Of a DNA stretch of 64,000 bases, positions 1-8,777 are shown in pieces. The stretch is from CAWJKP01 sp963843465 (lineage in GTDB: Bacteria > Planctomycetota > Planctomycetia > Pirellulales > Thermoguttaceae). The translations under genes were made by a program, and so were the position numbers. Position 1 is the stretch's first letter; the number at the start of each line of letters is the position of its first letter. The stretch is taken from assembly GCA_963843465.1 (NCBI GenBank), contig CAWJKP010000009.1, forward strand, positions 310,001-374,000. Direction: 5' to 3'. The notes beneath the pieces were generated by a model. That model searched no databases, was not told the DNA's origin, and saw nothing but the letters and a program-made list of their open reading frames with translations.

Positions 1-1497
1 TCCTTCGGCGGTCCGACCATCACCAAGGACGGCGTGACCGTCTCCAAGGAAATCGAGCTCGAAGACCGCTTCGAGAACATGGGAGCGAAGCTGGTCAACG
101 AGGTCGCCAGCAAGACCTCGGACATCGCCGGCGACGGCACCACCACGGCCACCGTGCTGGCCCGGGAAATCCTTAAGGAGGGCCTGCGGAACATCACCGC
201 CGGCAGCAACGCCACGGCCATCCGCCGCGGCATCGACAAGGCAGTCCAGGCGGCCGTGGACCACCTCGTGACGCTGGCCAAGCCGGTCAGCGGCAAGGAA
301 GACATCGCCAACGTCGGCGCGATCTCCGCCAACAACGACCGCCAGATCGGCGACCTCTTGGCCGAGGCCATGGAGAAAGTCGGCAGCGACGGCGTGATCA
401 CCGTCGAGGAAGGCAAGACGGCCGAAACCACCTACGACGTGGTAGAGGGCATGCAGTTCGACAAGGGCTACCTCTCGCCCTACTTCATCAACCGCACCCC
501 GGAGATGGACTGCTACCTCGAAGACGCCCTGATCCTGATCTTCGAGAAGAAGATCACCAATCTCCGCGACCTGATCCCGCTGTTGGAGAAGATCAGCGCC
601 ACGGGCAAGCCGCTGTTGATCATCTCCGAGGACATCGAGGGCGAGGCGCTCACCGTGCTGGTGGTCAACAAGCTCCGCGGCGTGTTGAACGTCTGCGCCG
701 TGAAGGCCCCCGGCTTCGGCGACCGCCGCAAGGCGATGCTGGGCGACATCGCCATCCTCACCGGCGGCACGCTGATCAGCGAGGACCTGGGCGTGAAGCT
801 GGAGAACGTGGAGATCGCGCAGCTCGGCCGGGCCAAGAAGATCACCGTCGACAAAGACCGCACCACGATCGTCGAGGGCGGCGGGCGCAAGGAGGAGATC
901 AAGGCCCGCATCGACCAGCTCAAGAGCCAGATCGAGACCACCGACAGCGACTACGACAAGGAGAAGTTCCAGGAGCGGCTGGCGAAGCTTGCCGGGGGCG
1001 TGGCGGTGGTCAAGGTGGGGGCGAGCACGGAGACGGAGATGAAGCAGAAGAAGGCCCGCATCGAAGACGCCCTGCACGCCACCCGGGCGGCCGCCGAAGA
1101 GGGCATTCTGCCCGGCGGCGGCGTGGCCCTCTTGCGTTGCCGCGAGGCGGTGGAGAAGTGCCGCACGAGCGCCCGCGGCGACGAGAAGATCGGCGTGGAC
1201 GTGATCCTGCACGCCTTGACCAAGCCGCTCCAGCAGATCGTGTTCAACTCCGGCGAGGAGGGCGCGGTGGTGGCCGACGAGGTCGCGCAAAAACCGGTCA
1301 ACACGGGCTACGACGCCAACACGGGCAAGTATGTCGACATGTTCAAGGCCGGCATCATCGACCCTCTGAAGGTCGTCCGCACGGCCCTGCAAAACGCCGC
1401 CAGCATCGCCGGCTTGATCCTCACCACCGAGACCATGGTCACCGATCTGAAGAAGGAAGACAAGGACAAGCAGCGCGTCGAAGGCAGCGTGCGCTAG
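1..1497 (+). CDS. groEL: Chaperonin GroEL (60 kDa), 5' end cut by window
   Basis: Subunit of the cytoplasmic ATP-driven double-ring chaperonin that folds proteins together with GroES. The frame is open from base 1; the first visible residues, SFGGPTITKDGVTVSKE, match the GroEL apical start, so roughly 35-40 N-terminal residues lie outside the window. Family signatures seen: DGTTTATVLA (nucleotide binding), VGAISANND, KAPGFGDRRK, GILPGGGVALL and a C-terminal TTETMVTD. The protein ends DKQRVEGSVR and lacks the flexible Gly-Gly-Met tail of canonical GroEL, which suggests a divergent paralogue, as is common in bacteria with several groEL genes. No groES is visible because its usual upstream position is outside the window. 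The hairpin at 1567-1596 follows it. Confidence 0.97.
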   Translation, partial: SFGGPTITKDGVTVSKEIELEDRFENMGAKLVNEVASKTSDIAGDGTTTATVLAREILKEGLRNITAGSNATAIRRGIDKAVQAAVDHLVTLAKPVSGKEDIANVGAISANNDRQIGDLLAEAMEKVGSDGVITVEEGKTAETTYDVVEGMQFDKGYLSPYFINRTPEMDCYLEDALILIFEKKITNLRDLIPLLEKISATGKPLLIISEDIEGEALTVLVVNKLRGVLNVCAVKAPGFGDRRKAMLGDIAILTGGTLISEDLGVKLENVEIAQLGRAKKITVDKDRTTIVEGGGRKEEIKARIDQLKSQIETTDSDYDKEKFQERLAKLAGGVAVVKVGASTETEMKQKKARIEDALHATRAAAEEGILPGGGVALLRCREAVEKCRTSARGDEKIGVDVILHALTKPLQQIVFNSGEEGAVVADEVAQKPVNTGYDANTGKYVDMFKAGIIDPLKVVRTALQNAASIAGLILTTETMVTDLKKEDKDKQRVEGSVR

Positions 1498-1566
1498 TCT
1501 TAGGCGTTGAAAGTAAGGTGGGTCGAGCGCAGCGAGCCCCACCACAAGATTTCGCTCGATGATTTC

Positions 1567-1596
1567 CGTAGGACGGGTTAGAGAACCCGTCCTACG
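1567..1596. repeat. Short palindrome after groEL (GTAGGACGGGT type)
   Basis: CGTAGGACGGGTT and its complement AACCCGTCCTACG flank a 4-base loop. It sits between convergent groEL and the gene starting at 2020 and supplies that gene's stop codon. It resembles the 17343-17393 palindrome. It could act as a bidirectional terminator, but no T run follows. Confidence 0.6.
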
Positions 1597-2020
1597 TTCG
1601 TTCCAGGCACAATTGGGCCTCAGCCCCCGCTTCTTCCGCCAGGCAGATGAGTTTCTGGTACGTCAACGAGGGCAGGTTCTCGGGTGCAAGATCCGAGAAC
1701 CAGAGCTTGGCGCGGAGGATGTGCTCCAGGCTTACCCGGCCGTCCCGAATCTCGATGCGGAAGCCGGGCATTTTCTCCAAAACGCTCTTGCAGAACTTGG
1801 ATACGCCTTTGATCTGCGAACCGACGACGTCGCCCGTCTGGTGACTGTAGTAGACGGTGACCAGGTCATCCACGCGCTCCGCATAGAAGCTGTCCGGGCG
1901 GGCGAGGAACTCCACGCAATCGCCGTCGGGGTCATAGGTCACCGTGGGCCGAAACTGCTCGGCCGGTTTCGCCAAGAGCATCATCCGCTTGGCAAAATCC
2001 GCATTCGACGTGACAGTCAT
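1592..2020 (-). CDS. Hypothetical protein, DUF2283-like N-terminus
   Basis: A 142-residue cytoplasmic protein without signal peptide or membrane segment. The N-terminal half (TVTYDPDGDCVEFLARPDSF, then VDDLVTVYYS) resembles the short beta-strand pattern of DUF2283-type proteins, which describe a small antitoxin-like or regulatory fold; this is a weak pattern match only. Its ATG overlaps the stop of the upstream gene (2017-2448) by four bases, so the two are probably translationally coupled. It converges on groEL and its stop codon lies in a palindromic repeat. No function is assigned. Confidence 0.6.
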   Translation of the reverse strand: MTVTSNADFAKRMMLLAKPAEQFRPTVTYDPDGDCVEFLARPDSFYAERVDDLVTVYYSHQTGDVVGSQIKGVSKFCKSVLEKMPGFRIEIRDGRVSLEHILRAKLWFSDLAPENLPSLTYQKLICLAEEAGAEAQLCLERT

Positions 2021-2448
2021 AACAACCTCTGGCGGAAACGTGTTTGGTGGTCGACGGGGAGAGTCGAATCATCCGGGTCCGCCCGCTCCCACCTCCAATT
2101 ATAGGCGACGCGTTCGTCGTTTACGAAAACGAGATAAACCTGATCGGCATACGGCCGTGCCTCGGAGCCATCGGAGCGGTAACTATGTTCAGGGATCCCG
2201 CAATAGCACCGCCAGCCGTAGCCTCGGCGGTCCTCATCTTCATCCCGCCGCAGGCCCGAGAAGATCGACGTGGGATGCTGGAGGATCATCGGCACGATGA
2301 TGCCGCATTCCTTCGCGTGGCCGAGACTCCGCCGTGCGACCGTTTGCATTCGGTCGAAGGAGATCTGGACCTCGCCCGCCGTGCCATCCGGTTCGGCCGC
2401 GGCAATCGTGATGTACTGGCGGCGTAGCTCCTCCCTGTCTACCATCAT
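2017..2448 (-). CDS. Hypothetical protein, first gene of a two-gene unit
   Basis: A 143-residue protein with no recognised family. It has no signal peptide; the middle holds an Arg/Asp-rich turn (RRDEDEDRRGYGWRCYCG) and the C-terminus a YLVFVNDERVAYNWRWERAD stretch. It overlaps the downstream DUF2283-like gene by four bases (ATGA), a typical coupled pair. The size and coupling would fit a toxin-antitoxin or accessory pair, but nothing in the residues proves this. Upstream, 2449-2683 holds no recognisable gene; it faces the divergent nuclease-like gene and probably contains both promoters. Confidence 0.55.
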   Translation of the reverse strand: MMVDREELRRQYITIAAAEPDGTAGEVQISFDRMQTVARRSLGHAKECGIIVPMILQHPTSIFSGLRRDEDEDRRGYGWRCYCGIPEHSYRSDGSEARPYADQVYLVFVNDERVAYNWRWERADPDDSTLPVDHQTRFRQRLL

Positions 2449-2683
2449 GGTCGGAGGTTACACGATTTGGAAGGGGCCGGCAAGGGGCTCTTGCGCCGAC
2501 ACTTCGTGCGGTCAAGAAGCGCTCCTTCCTGGGAGGGGTTGCTAACACCTACGAGGAAAACGAAGGGCAAGGGTGGATTGTAGCCGCAATAAATCGGGGT
2601 AGAATGCGGATTACTAAACGATCTGGGGCTCCGGCCCTGAGGGCCGGTCCCTTCTGGTGAAGTCTTACCCAGTACAGCCCACG

Positions 2684-3670
2684 ATGAAACCACACGACCG
2701 GGAATCCAACGTCTTTTGCCGCCTTTTCTCCTACCGCAATCGTCCGGGCAGGACTTCGGAGGAGGACTTCTTGACGGAGGCATACGCAGCAGTGCTGCTA
2801 TGCGGTAAAGCCGCTGCGTCATTCGTCTTGCGGGATCTGTTCGGCGTGCAGATCTCCGAAGACTTTTCCCTCAAAACGCAGATGCAGTACTGTAGCGACC
2901 GGCCGGACATGCAATTCCGCGACGACAAATACCTGGTGTTCCAGGAGAACAAGGTTGGCGCGGAGTTCGATAAAGGACAGGTCCAAAGGTATCAGGATTG
3001 TCTGTCGAAACACAAGGAGGGACGGGAACCGTTGATTGTCACCTGCACGGTCGACCGGGTCGCGCCGATTGAACATCCATCCGTCCGTCACGTCCCGCGC
3101 CGCTGGTCGGACGTTTATAGCTTCATCGAGAAACACATCGACAGGGTTGAAGGCACGTCGCGTCGTCTGTGGGACGATTTCCTTTTCTTCTTGGAGTCCA
3201 AAGGTATGCAAGGGTTCAACAAATTGGATCGTGACGCCGTGGAAGCCTTTCCAGGCATCGTGCGACTTAGACGGCAACTTGTACAGTTGCTGGATCTGCT
3301 CAATCCGTATATTGAGACTAACTTCGACGTGGAGCCTGCTGACACCAAGCAATGGTCAGACCGGTGGTGGGTGGGCAGTTCGTCTTGGGACTCGCATGGG
3401 CTCTTGGTTCAACCATGTTTCGAGTTCAGTGAAGACGACAACGTCTATATGCTCTTGCGGCTAAGCGGTCAGAAGGTTTCTGAAAAGGCGTTTGAGGATG
3501 TCGGAAACGGCATTCGGGCTGCGCGGGTGGCATTGCAGGATATTCCCCCCGGCAACTTTCTCGAAGGCGAAGGTGACCGCCAAAAGGACTTGGCCGAACA
3601 ATGGATCCGCGATGTGCTCCGTCCCGTCGAAGCGTGCGGGCTGATTAAGCGACGGGTCGCGCAGCGCTAA
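2684..3670 (+). CDS. PD-(D/E)XK nuclease-superfamily protein
   Basis: About 328 residues. The N-terminal third carries the PD-(D/E)XK core: an early Glu (TSEEDFLTEAYAAVL), then PDMQF and FQENKVGAEF, giving the D...E-x-K triad, then QVQRYQDCL, the Q-x3-Y helix seen in this superfamily. This supports a Mg2+-dependent nuclease fold. The C-terminal half (RLRRQLVQLLDLLNPYIE onward) is unassigned. No methylase, helicase or restriction partner is adjacent, so its role (DNA repair, restriction, solitary defence) is open. ATG at 2684 was preferred; a GTG at 2657 is in frame, but neither has a clear ribosome binding site. The flanking genes run the opposite way. Confidence 0.7.
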   Translation: MKPHDRESNVFCRLFSYRNRPGRTSEEDFLTEAYAAVLLCGKAAASFVLRDLFGVQISEDFSLKTQMQYCSDRPDMQFRDDKYLVFQENKVGAEFDKGQVQRYQDCLSKHKEGREPLIVTCTVDRVAPIEHPSVRHVPRRWSDVYSFIEKHIDRVEGTSRRLWDDFLFFLESKGMQGFNKLDRDAVEAFPGIVRLRRQLVQLLDLLNPYIETNFDVEPADTKQWSDRWWVGSSSWDSHGLLVQPCFEFSEDDNVYMLLRLSGQKVSEKAFEDVGNGIRAARVALQDIPPGNFLEGEGDRQKDLAEQWIRDVLRPVEACGLIKRRVAQR

Positions 3671-3785
3671 CCAACCAGATACCGACGGGGCTTGCGCTTG
3701 CGAAACGAGCAAGACACAGTCTTGCGGCAGTAATCGCATCGCAGGTACTCGGGAAGCCCTTGAATCCTCCGGCGGCGCGTCCATA

Positions 3786-4437
3786 CTACCTCCTCCCGGC
3801 GCGCACCGCCTCTCGGCATTTCGCCAGCTTCGCCTCGAACTCGGGGATTTGCAGCATCGACTCCGGGAACCTCCGGTAGAGTTCTTCCAGGTGCTGCAAC
3901 GCGCGCGGATCGCACGCGTTCGCGCGGATGGCCGCCATGTAGGCATCGGCGGCCTGGACGTAGTCCCCTTGACCCTCGCGAGAAATACCGAGATTCTTGA
4001 AAGCGTTCGACCTGCCAGGATCTATCGAGATGGCGTTGCGGCAGTAGACCTCGCCCTCCCGGTACCGACCAAGTGTGTTCAGGCAGAAACCGAGATTGTT
4101 GTTGATGAAGTACCAGGTCTCCGTGTGCGCCGGCTCAAGCGAAAACGCCTCAGAATAGTAGGTGATCGCGGCCGGATAGTCCGCCATTTGCTCCATAACC
4201 TAACCCATCGCCAGGCAGCACCAGGCCTTCATCTCGGGGCCGCGCCAACGCAAGGATTCGTTTGGCGACCTGGAGTGCCTCCGGTTGCCGACCTGTTTGG
4301 GTATAAAGCCAGCCCAAGAGCCAAAGGGCGTCACAAAGCTCTGATTCCTTGCGGCGGATGGACTCGAAGAGCTGGTTCTCGTCGGGGATCTGCCTCGGCT
4401 CGAAGGGAGTGAACCGGAAAGACCAGTGGAACGACAT
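3786..4437 (-). pseudogene. TPR protein gene, broken by frameshift and nonsense codon
   Basis: Two pieces in different frames together make one tetratricopeptide-repeat protein of about 217 residues. The N-terminal piece (MSFHWSFRFTPFEPR, then ALWLLGWLYTQTGRQPEAL) runs from 4437 to about 4238; the rest (MADYPAAITYYSEAFSLEPA, GRYREGEVYCRNAISIDPG, GDYVQAADAYMAAI) runs to 3786. The frame changes in a GGGG run near 4235-4239. A TAG at 4200-4202 then interrupts AWCCLAMG-stop-VMEQM exactly where TPR relatives would have a residue such as Tyr. Two independent lesions argue for real inactivation rather than one sequencing slip. TPR proteins mediate protein-protein contacts; no partner is evident. Confidence 0.6.
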
Positions 4438-4671
4438 GGGATAACTCCCCATGCAACGCCATTCTCTTGGTGGCAACGGCAGGACTTGCCCTGGAGGCGG
4501 GATCTTCTGTGCGATCTATCACCCCTAGTGTCAGAAGGCCAGTCCCGAACGCGTGCCGTCAGGGATGCCAAAGCTTCCCGACTGCATTATTGGCAGCGGC
4601 GGAGCATCGTTCCACGCAAAGAAGCAATTGCCATGCCACCCGCCGCATGCCACTGGCTTGCCCGCGATCTT

Positions 4672-5323
4672 CCCTTTGATCCTTACGGCCCGGCGCCGCC
4701 CGAGGCGTGTCGGCTCAATTCGCGCCGCAGCGGCATAGCCGCAACCGTCCTGACGGCGGCACGCTCGTTCGTCCCCGGGGCGATTGCCTCGCCGCCCGCG
4801 GGCACCATCCCGTTCAATGCGGTTCTCGCGCTGACGGCTCCGCCGGTGCAGACCGCAAGCGCCGCTGCGAACAGCACGGGCAAGCCCATGACAGCTCCGC
4901 GGACGCCGGGGATGGAGGACGGCACGCGCCGGTCTCCCCACCGGACCCCTTCGAGCTTGCTCGATGGTGAACCAGATTGGCGGCTAGACGGCACTGGTCG
5001 ATCTCTCCGCCGGACCCCTTCGAGCTTGCTCGATGGTGAACCAGATTGGCGGCTAGGACCGGTCGCGGATCTTCGCCAGTTGCGGCGTCGCCCGGGCGGA
5101 CAAGGGCACCACTCGATCCAGCCCCGTCCGGCTTGCCTGTCGCTGAACGGGATTGGCGGTTACCCGCCTGCGCAGCGCCATAGCCGTCAATCTCCTTCAC
5201 CATCGAGCAAGCTCGAAGGGGTCTGCGGCGCTCAACGGACGGTCGTTAGCCGTCAATCTCCTTCACCATCGAGCAAGCTCGAAGGGGTCTGCCTCACCGG
5301 GTGCCAATGGCCCGCCAGTGCTC
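4672..5323. repeat. Long direct repeat unit A of a tandem array
   Basis: About 650 bp. Its first 230 bp (from the TTGATCCTTACGG region through GTCCCCGGGGCGATTGCC) recur at 5324, 5983 and 7165. The remainder carries four copies of the TCGAGCTTGCTCGA palindrome, two in each orientation. Several overlapping open frames exist on both strands, including a signal-peptide-like minus-strand frame, but base differences between copies show no codon-position bias, so no gene is called. Confidence 0.8.
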
Positions 5324-5949
5324 TTCCCTTTGATCCATGCGGTCCGGCACCGCCCGAGGCGTGTCGGCTCAATTCGCGCCGCAGCGGCATAGCCGCAACC
5401 GTCCCGACGGCGGCACGTTCGTTCGTCCCCGGGGCGATTGCCTCGCCGCCCGCGGGCACCATCCCGTTGAACGTGCTTCTCGCACTGACGGCTCCGCCGG
5501 CGCGGACCGCAAGCACGGTTGCGAACGGCACGCGCAAGCCCGTGACGGCCCCCCCCGAGTGCCAGGGACTGCGGACGGCACCGGCCGGTTTCCCCAACGG
5601 ACCCCTTCGAGCTTGCTCGATGGTGAACCAGATTGGCGGCTAGACGGCACTGGCCGATCTCTCCGCCGGACCCCTTCGAGCTCGCTCGATGGTGAACCAG
5701 ATTGGCGGCTAGGCCCCGTCGCGGATCTTCGCCGATTACGGCGGCGCCGCCCGGGCGGACAAGGGCACCACTCAATTTGCCCCCGTCCGCCTTGCCTGTC
5801 GTTAAGCGGGATTGGCGGCTAACCGACCCGGCGCAACGCGACAGCCGTCAATCTCCTTCACCATCGAGCAAGCTCGAAGGGGTCGGGGCGCTGAAGGGAC
5901 GGTCGTTAGCCATCAATCTGATTCACCATCGAGCAAGCTCGAAGGGGTC
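4943..5949. repeat. Eight copies of a palindromic element (TCGAGC-TT-GCTCGA)
   Basis: Forward copies lie at 4943-4987, 5012-5056, 5599-5643 and 5668-5712; inverted copies at 5181-5223, 5247-5289, 5842-5883 and 5907-5949. Each is about 44 bp, begins GGACCCCTTCGAGC, has the 14-bp palindrome and ends near GATTGGCGGCTAG. The arrangement is forward-forward-inverted-inverted, twice. Confidence 0.9.
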
Positions 5950-5982
5950 CGCCTCACCGGGTGCCAATGGCCCGCCAGTGCT
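5324..5982. repeat. Long direct repeat unit B
   Basis: Near copy of unit A with the same order: the 230-bp GC-rich head, two direct palindromic elements, an 80-90 bp spacer containing CCCGGGCGGACAAGGGCACC, then two inverted elements. A and B are head-to-tail, implying a tandem duplication. Confidence 0.8.
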
Positions 5983-6215
5983 CATCCCTTTTAACCTTGC
6001 GGCCCGGCATCGCCCGAGGGGTGTCGGCTCCATTCGCGCCGCAGCGGAATAGCCGCAACCGTCCCGACGGCGGCGCGCTGCTTCGTCCCCGGGGCGATTG
6101 CCTCGCCGCCCGCGGGCACCATGCCGTTGAACGTGCTTCTCGCACTGACAGCTCCGCCGGCGCAGACCGCAAGAACCGTCCCGAACAGCACGGGCAAGCC
6201 CGTGGCGCCCCGCGG
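5983..6215. repeat. Long direct repeat unit C (head only)
   Basis: Third copy of the 230-bp head sequence, more diverged, followed by a CACGGGCAGCTTGCCTGCCCGTG-type hairpin near 6245 rather than the palindrome block. It lies just downstream of the BolA-like gene's stop. Confidence 0.75.
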
Positions 6216-6304
6216 ACGCCGGCCGCTGGGTGGCACACCCGGTGCCACGGGCAGCTTGCCTGCCCGTGCTTTGCCGGCACCGGCGGGCAAGCCGCCAGTA
6301 CGCT

Positions 6305-6569
6305 TCACGTGGCCTTGAGTTCTTCAGGACTGACGCCGATCGACAGCGAGACCTTTCCCCAAACTTCCGGCGGGAGGTCTCGCAGGAGCTCCGACCAGAT
6401 TAGGTCGTGTTTTTCCTTCATACGATGACCGTCGAACTTGCGGCTGACGATCACCACATGGACGCTGTCGTCGGGGCCGTCCGATACATCCACCAGGTCT
6501 TCGCGATCCTGAAAATACCCCTCCTTGAGGAACCTCGCGAATCTTCTGTTTCAGTTGTTCCTCTGCCAC
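6305..6569 (-). pseudogene. BolA-like small protein, frameshifted
   Basis: An 88-residue protein read from GTG at 6569 (AAGGAG eight bases upstream) begins VAEEQLKQKIRE. One extra G near 6535 then shifts the frame, which resumes as FLKEGYFQDREDLVDVSD. The C-terminal half (VIVSRKFDGHRMKEKHDLIW, then VSLSIGVSPEEL) closely follows the BolA pattern of F-x-G, x-R/K-H, a helix and a final L-S-I-x-x-x-T/S-P-E-E/D. BolA folds are KH-like nucleic-acid or iron-sulphur partner domains. It starts 13 bases after the HEPN gene, so the two form an operon. The frameshift may be a sequencing error. Family assignment is by motif resemblance only. Confidence 0.55.
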
Positions 6570-6582
6570 GGTCGAGCTCCTT

Positions 6583-7026
6583 TCAGAGGCTATGGTCAAT
6601 CCAATGGCGAATGCTGTCCACGGCGCTAAGATAGTCGCGAGCATCTTCGCGGTTCGAAAGATCGGGATTGTAACGCCATGCGGGAATCCAGAGATTGACG
6701 ATATTGAACACCTGCCAAAGCTGGGCGTTTCGCCGCAAACGATCCAGGCCGTTTGCCAACCGGAGTAATATTTCGAGCTGGTGGGTGAATATCGTGGCGC
6801 GCTCGGCGAGTAGCCCGCGACGCTGCAACTCTTCCTCAAGGTCGCGCAGATTGCTGCACCCATACATCCGCATGAGCTTTGCCTTCAGCAGGCATTCGAT
6901 GGAATACCCCGCCATGTACATGGCGCCGCGCCACCTCGTAGCGCCGAGTAGGGCATGCGCGTCCTCCCTACGGTGGACACCCGCCTTAGACTGTTCGGTT
7001 ACGCCGATAAATAGGTCACGGGCCAC
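6583..7026 (-). CDS. HEPN-domain protein
   Basis: A 147-residue all-helical protein. MYMAGYSIECLLKAKLMRMY matches the HEPN helix with its GY-x-x-E-x-x-L-K-A core, FTHQLEILLRLA gives the THxL segment, and WRYNPDLSNREDARDYLSAV with a final WI matches the C-terminal HEPN helix. HEPN proteins are RNases or partners of minimal nucleotidyltransferases in toxin-antitoxin and defence systems. The only R-x4-6-H arrangement is RATIFTH, outside the usual catalytic helix, so RNase activity is doubtful. The downstream partner is BolA-like rather than a nucleotidyltransferase. The pair sits between two copies of the long repeat. Confidence 0.8.
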   Translation of the reverse strand: MARDLFIGVTEQSKAGVHRREDAHALLGATRWRGAMYMAGYSIECLLKAKLMRMYGCSNLRDLEEELQRRGLLAERATIFTHQLEILLRLANGLDRLRRNAQLWQVFNIVNLWIPAWRYNPDLSNREDARDYLSAVDSIRHWIDHSL

Positions 7027-7164
7027 GGGCTGTCGCTCCTGTCACCCTCCCCTCAATGTAGCCGGTTCGCGCCTGTTGTCAAGATACGTCGGTTTAACCC
7101 ACCCGGACGCGGTGGTACACGACAAAGGGGAATCTGCGTAACTTGCCGGGTGCCACCGGCTTGC

Positions 7165-7390
7165 CAGTGCTCTTCCCTGTGATCCTTGCGGCCCGGCACC
7201 GCCCGAGGCGTGTTGGCTCAATTCGCGCCGCAGCGGCATAGCCGCAACCGCCTCGGCAGGCGCACGCTGCTTCGTCCCCGGGGCAATTGCCTTGCCGCCC
7301 GCGGGCACCATCCCGTTGAACGTGCGTCCGGCACTGACGGCTCCGCCGGTGCAGACCGCAAGCACCGTCCCGAACAGCGCGGGCAGCAAG
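7165..7390. repeat. Long direct repeat unit D (head only)
   Basis: Fourth copy of the head sequence, separated from copy C by the HEPN/BolA-like gene pair. The rest of 7027-7585 (559 bp between the HEPN gene and pilC) holds no recognisable gene. Confidence 0.75.
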
Positions 7391-7585
7391 CTTCCGTCTT
7401 CGATCCTTGACGCTCCGTCTTCCGCTCATCGCCGTTTCGCCTGGATAGGTCTCGCCGCGCACGATAAGGACATCGTGCCGGGAATCGCCCTGGCGTCCGG
7501 CGGGGTTCGAGCACGTCGCAGGTCAGCCCGGAGAAACCGCGGAACGCCCTAGCAGACGTCACCATCGCCGCGAACGTCCTCGGCT

Positions 7586-8773
7586 CTACCCCGGCTTGCT
7601 GAGGCTGAAGATGGGCAGCATCAGGGCCAGGCCGATGGTGCCGACGACCAGGCCCATCACGCTGATCATGATCGGCTCGATGAGGCTGGTGGCGGTCTTC
7701 AGGGCCGTGTCGACTTCCTGGTCGTAGTAGGTGCTCACGCGCTCCAGCACGCAGTCCAGCTTGCCGGTCTCTTCGCCGGCGGCGATCATCTGCACCAGCA
7801 CGCAGGGGAAAAGAGGATGGCCGCGGAGGACCTCGCAGACCCGCTTGCCGGTGGTGACCTGTTGGCGGACCATCTCCCAGAGGCGCTCGTAGTGGTAGTT
7901 GCCGGCCACCTCGCCGCAGAGCTTGAGGCTGTCGAGGATCGACACTCCGCTGGCCAGCATCGTGCCCAGGGTGCGGATGCTGCGGCTGATGGCGATCTTG
8001 CGGAACATCGGCCCGAGGATCGGCAGGCGGATCTTCAAGAGGTCGAAGAACTTCCGCCCAGCGTCGGTCCGCCGGGCGTAGAGCAGGCCCACGACCAGAA
8101 GCACGATCCCGGCGATCCAGAAGGGCCAGTAGCCGAGGATCGCGTCGGACAGGCCCATCATCAGCCGCGTGGGGCCGGGGAGCAGCTTGCCCTTGGCTTT
8201 GAACAACGGCGTGAACTTGGGCAGGATGTAGGTCAAGAGGAAGATCGTCACGCCGGTGGCCAGGACCATCATCACCATGGGGTAGGCCATCGCCGCGCGG
8301 ACCTTGCCCCGGCTCTCGGCCTGCTTGCGGAGATAGCAGGAGATCCGCTCCAGCATCGGGCCCAGCGAGCCCGTCGCCTCGCTGGCCCTGACCAGCGAGA
8401 CGTAGGTCTTGTCGAAGAGCTTGGGGAAGCGGGCCAGGGCCGAGGAGAAGTCGTCGCCGGACTGGACGGCGTCCTTCAGGTCGTTGAGCACCCGCCGCAG
8501 GCCCGGGTTTTGCTCCTGCTCGACGATTCCCGCCAGGGCGGCGGAGAGCGTGATCCCCGTATCGACCATGATCGCAAGCTGGGCGGTGGTGTAGATGATG
8601 TCGCTGCGGGAGACGTGGCTGCCGAAGAGGCCCGCGCCGTCGGCCTCGTCGAGGTCCAGCACCTGGAAGCCGTCGCGGCAGAGCTGCTGGGCGGCGTCCT
8701 CCTCGCTGGCGGCGTCGAGACGGCCGTTGAGCACGTTGCCCAGGGGATCGCGGACGGAGTATTGGTAGTTCAT
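7586..8773 (-). CDS. pilC: Type IV pilus/type II secretion inner-membrane platform protein
   Basis: A 395-residue PilC/GspF-family platform protein that links the cytoplasmic ATPase to the growing pseudopilus. It has two homologous GspF domains (about residues 55-180 and 255-380, the second with ISRSIRTLGTMLASGVSILD) and three membrane helices (VMMVLATGVTIFLLTYILP, then WIAGIVLLVVGLLYA, then ISVMGLVVGTIGLALMLP). The N-terminal region YSVRDPLGNVLNGRLDAASE is typical. It starts four bases after the pilB stop and is the last gene of the minus-strand cluster. Confidence 0.95.
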   Translation of the reverse strand: MNYQYSVRDPLGNVLNGRLDAASEEDAAQQLCRDGFQVLDLDEADGAGLFGSHVSRSDIIYTTAQLAIMVDTGITLSAALAGIVEQEQNPGLRRVLNDLKDAVQSGDDFSSALARFPKLFDKTYVSLVRASEATGSLGPMLERISCYLRKQAESRGKVRAAMAYPMVMMVLATGVTIFLLTYILPKFTPLFKAKGKLLPGPTRLMMGLSDAILGYWPFWIAGIVLLVVGLLYARRTDAGRKFFDLLKIRLPILGPMFRKIAISRSIRTLGTMLASGVSILDSLKLCGEVAGNYHYERLWEMVRQQVTTGKRVCEVLRGHPLFPCVLVQMIAAGEETGKLDCVLERVSTYYDQEVDTALKTATSLIEPIMISVMGLVVGTIGLALMLPIFSLSKPG

Positions 8774-8777
8774 GGCG

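Noticed and set aside
3667..3790. Possible short zinc-finger-like frame YLRCDYCRKTVSCSF after the TPR pseudogene
   Set aside because: No start codon in frame after the TPR stop and only about 40 residues. It may be a gene remnant, but that cannot be supported.
4943..5949. CRISPR array
   Set aside because: Repeats occur in both orientations with irregular and themselves repeated spacers, and no cas genes are nearby.
4683..7389. Signal-peptide-like minus-strand frames (GLPVLFAAALAV type) in the four long repeat copies
   Set aside because: Frames are open in all copies, but substitutions show no codon-position bias and no start or ribosome site is conserved. Not enough to call a gene family.
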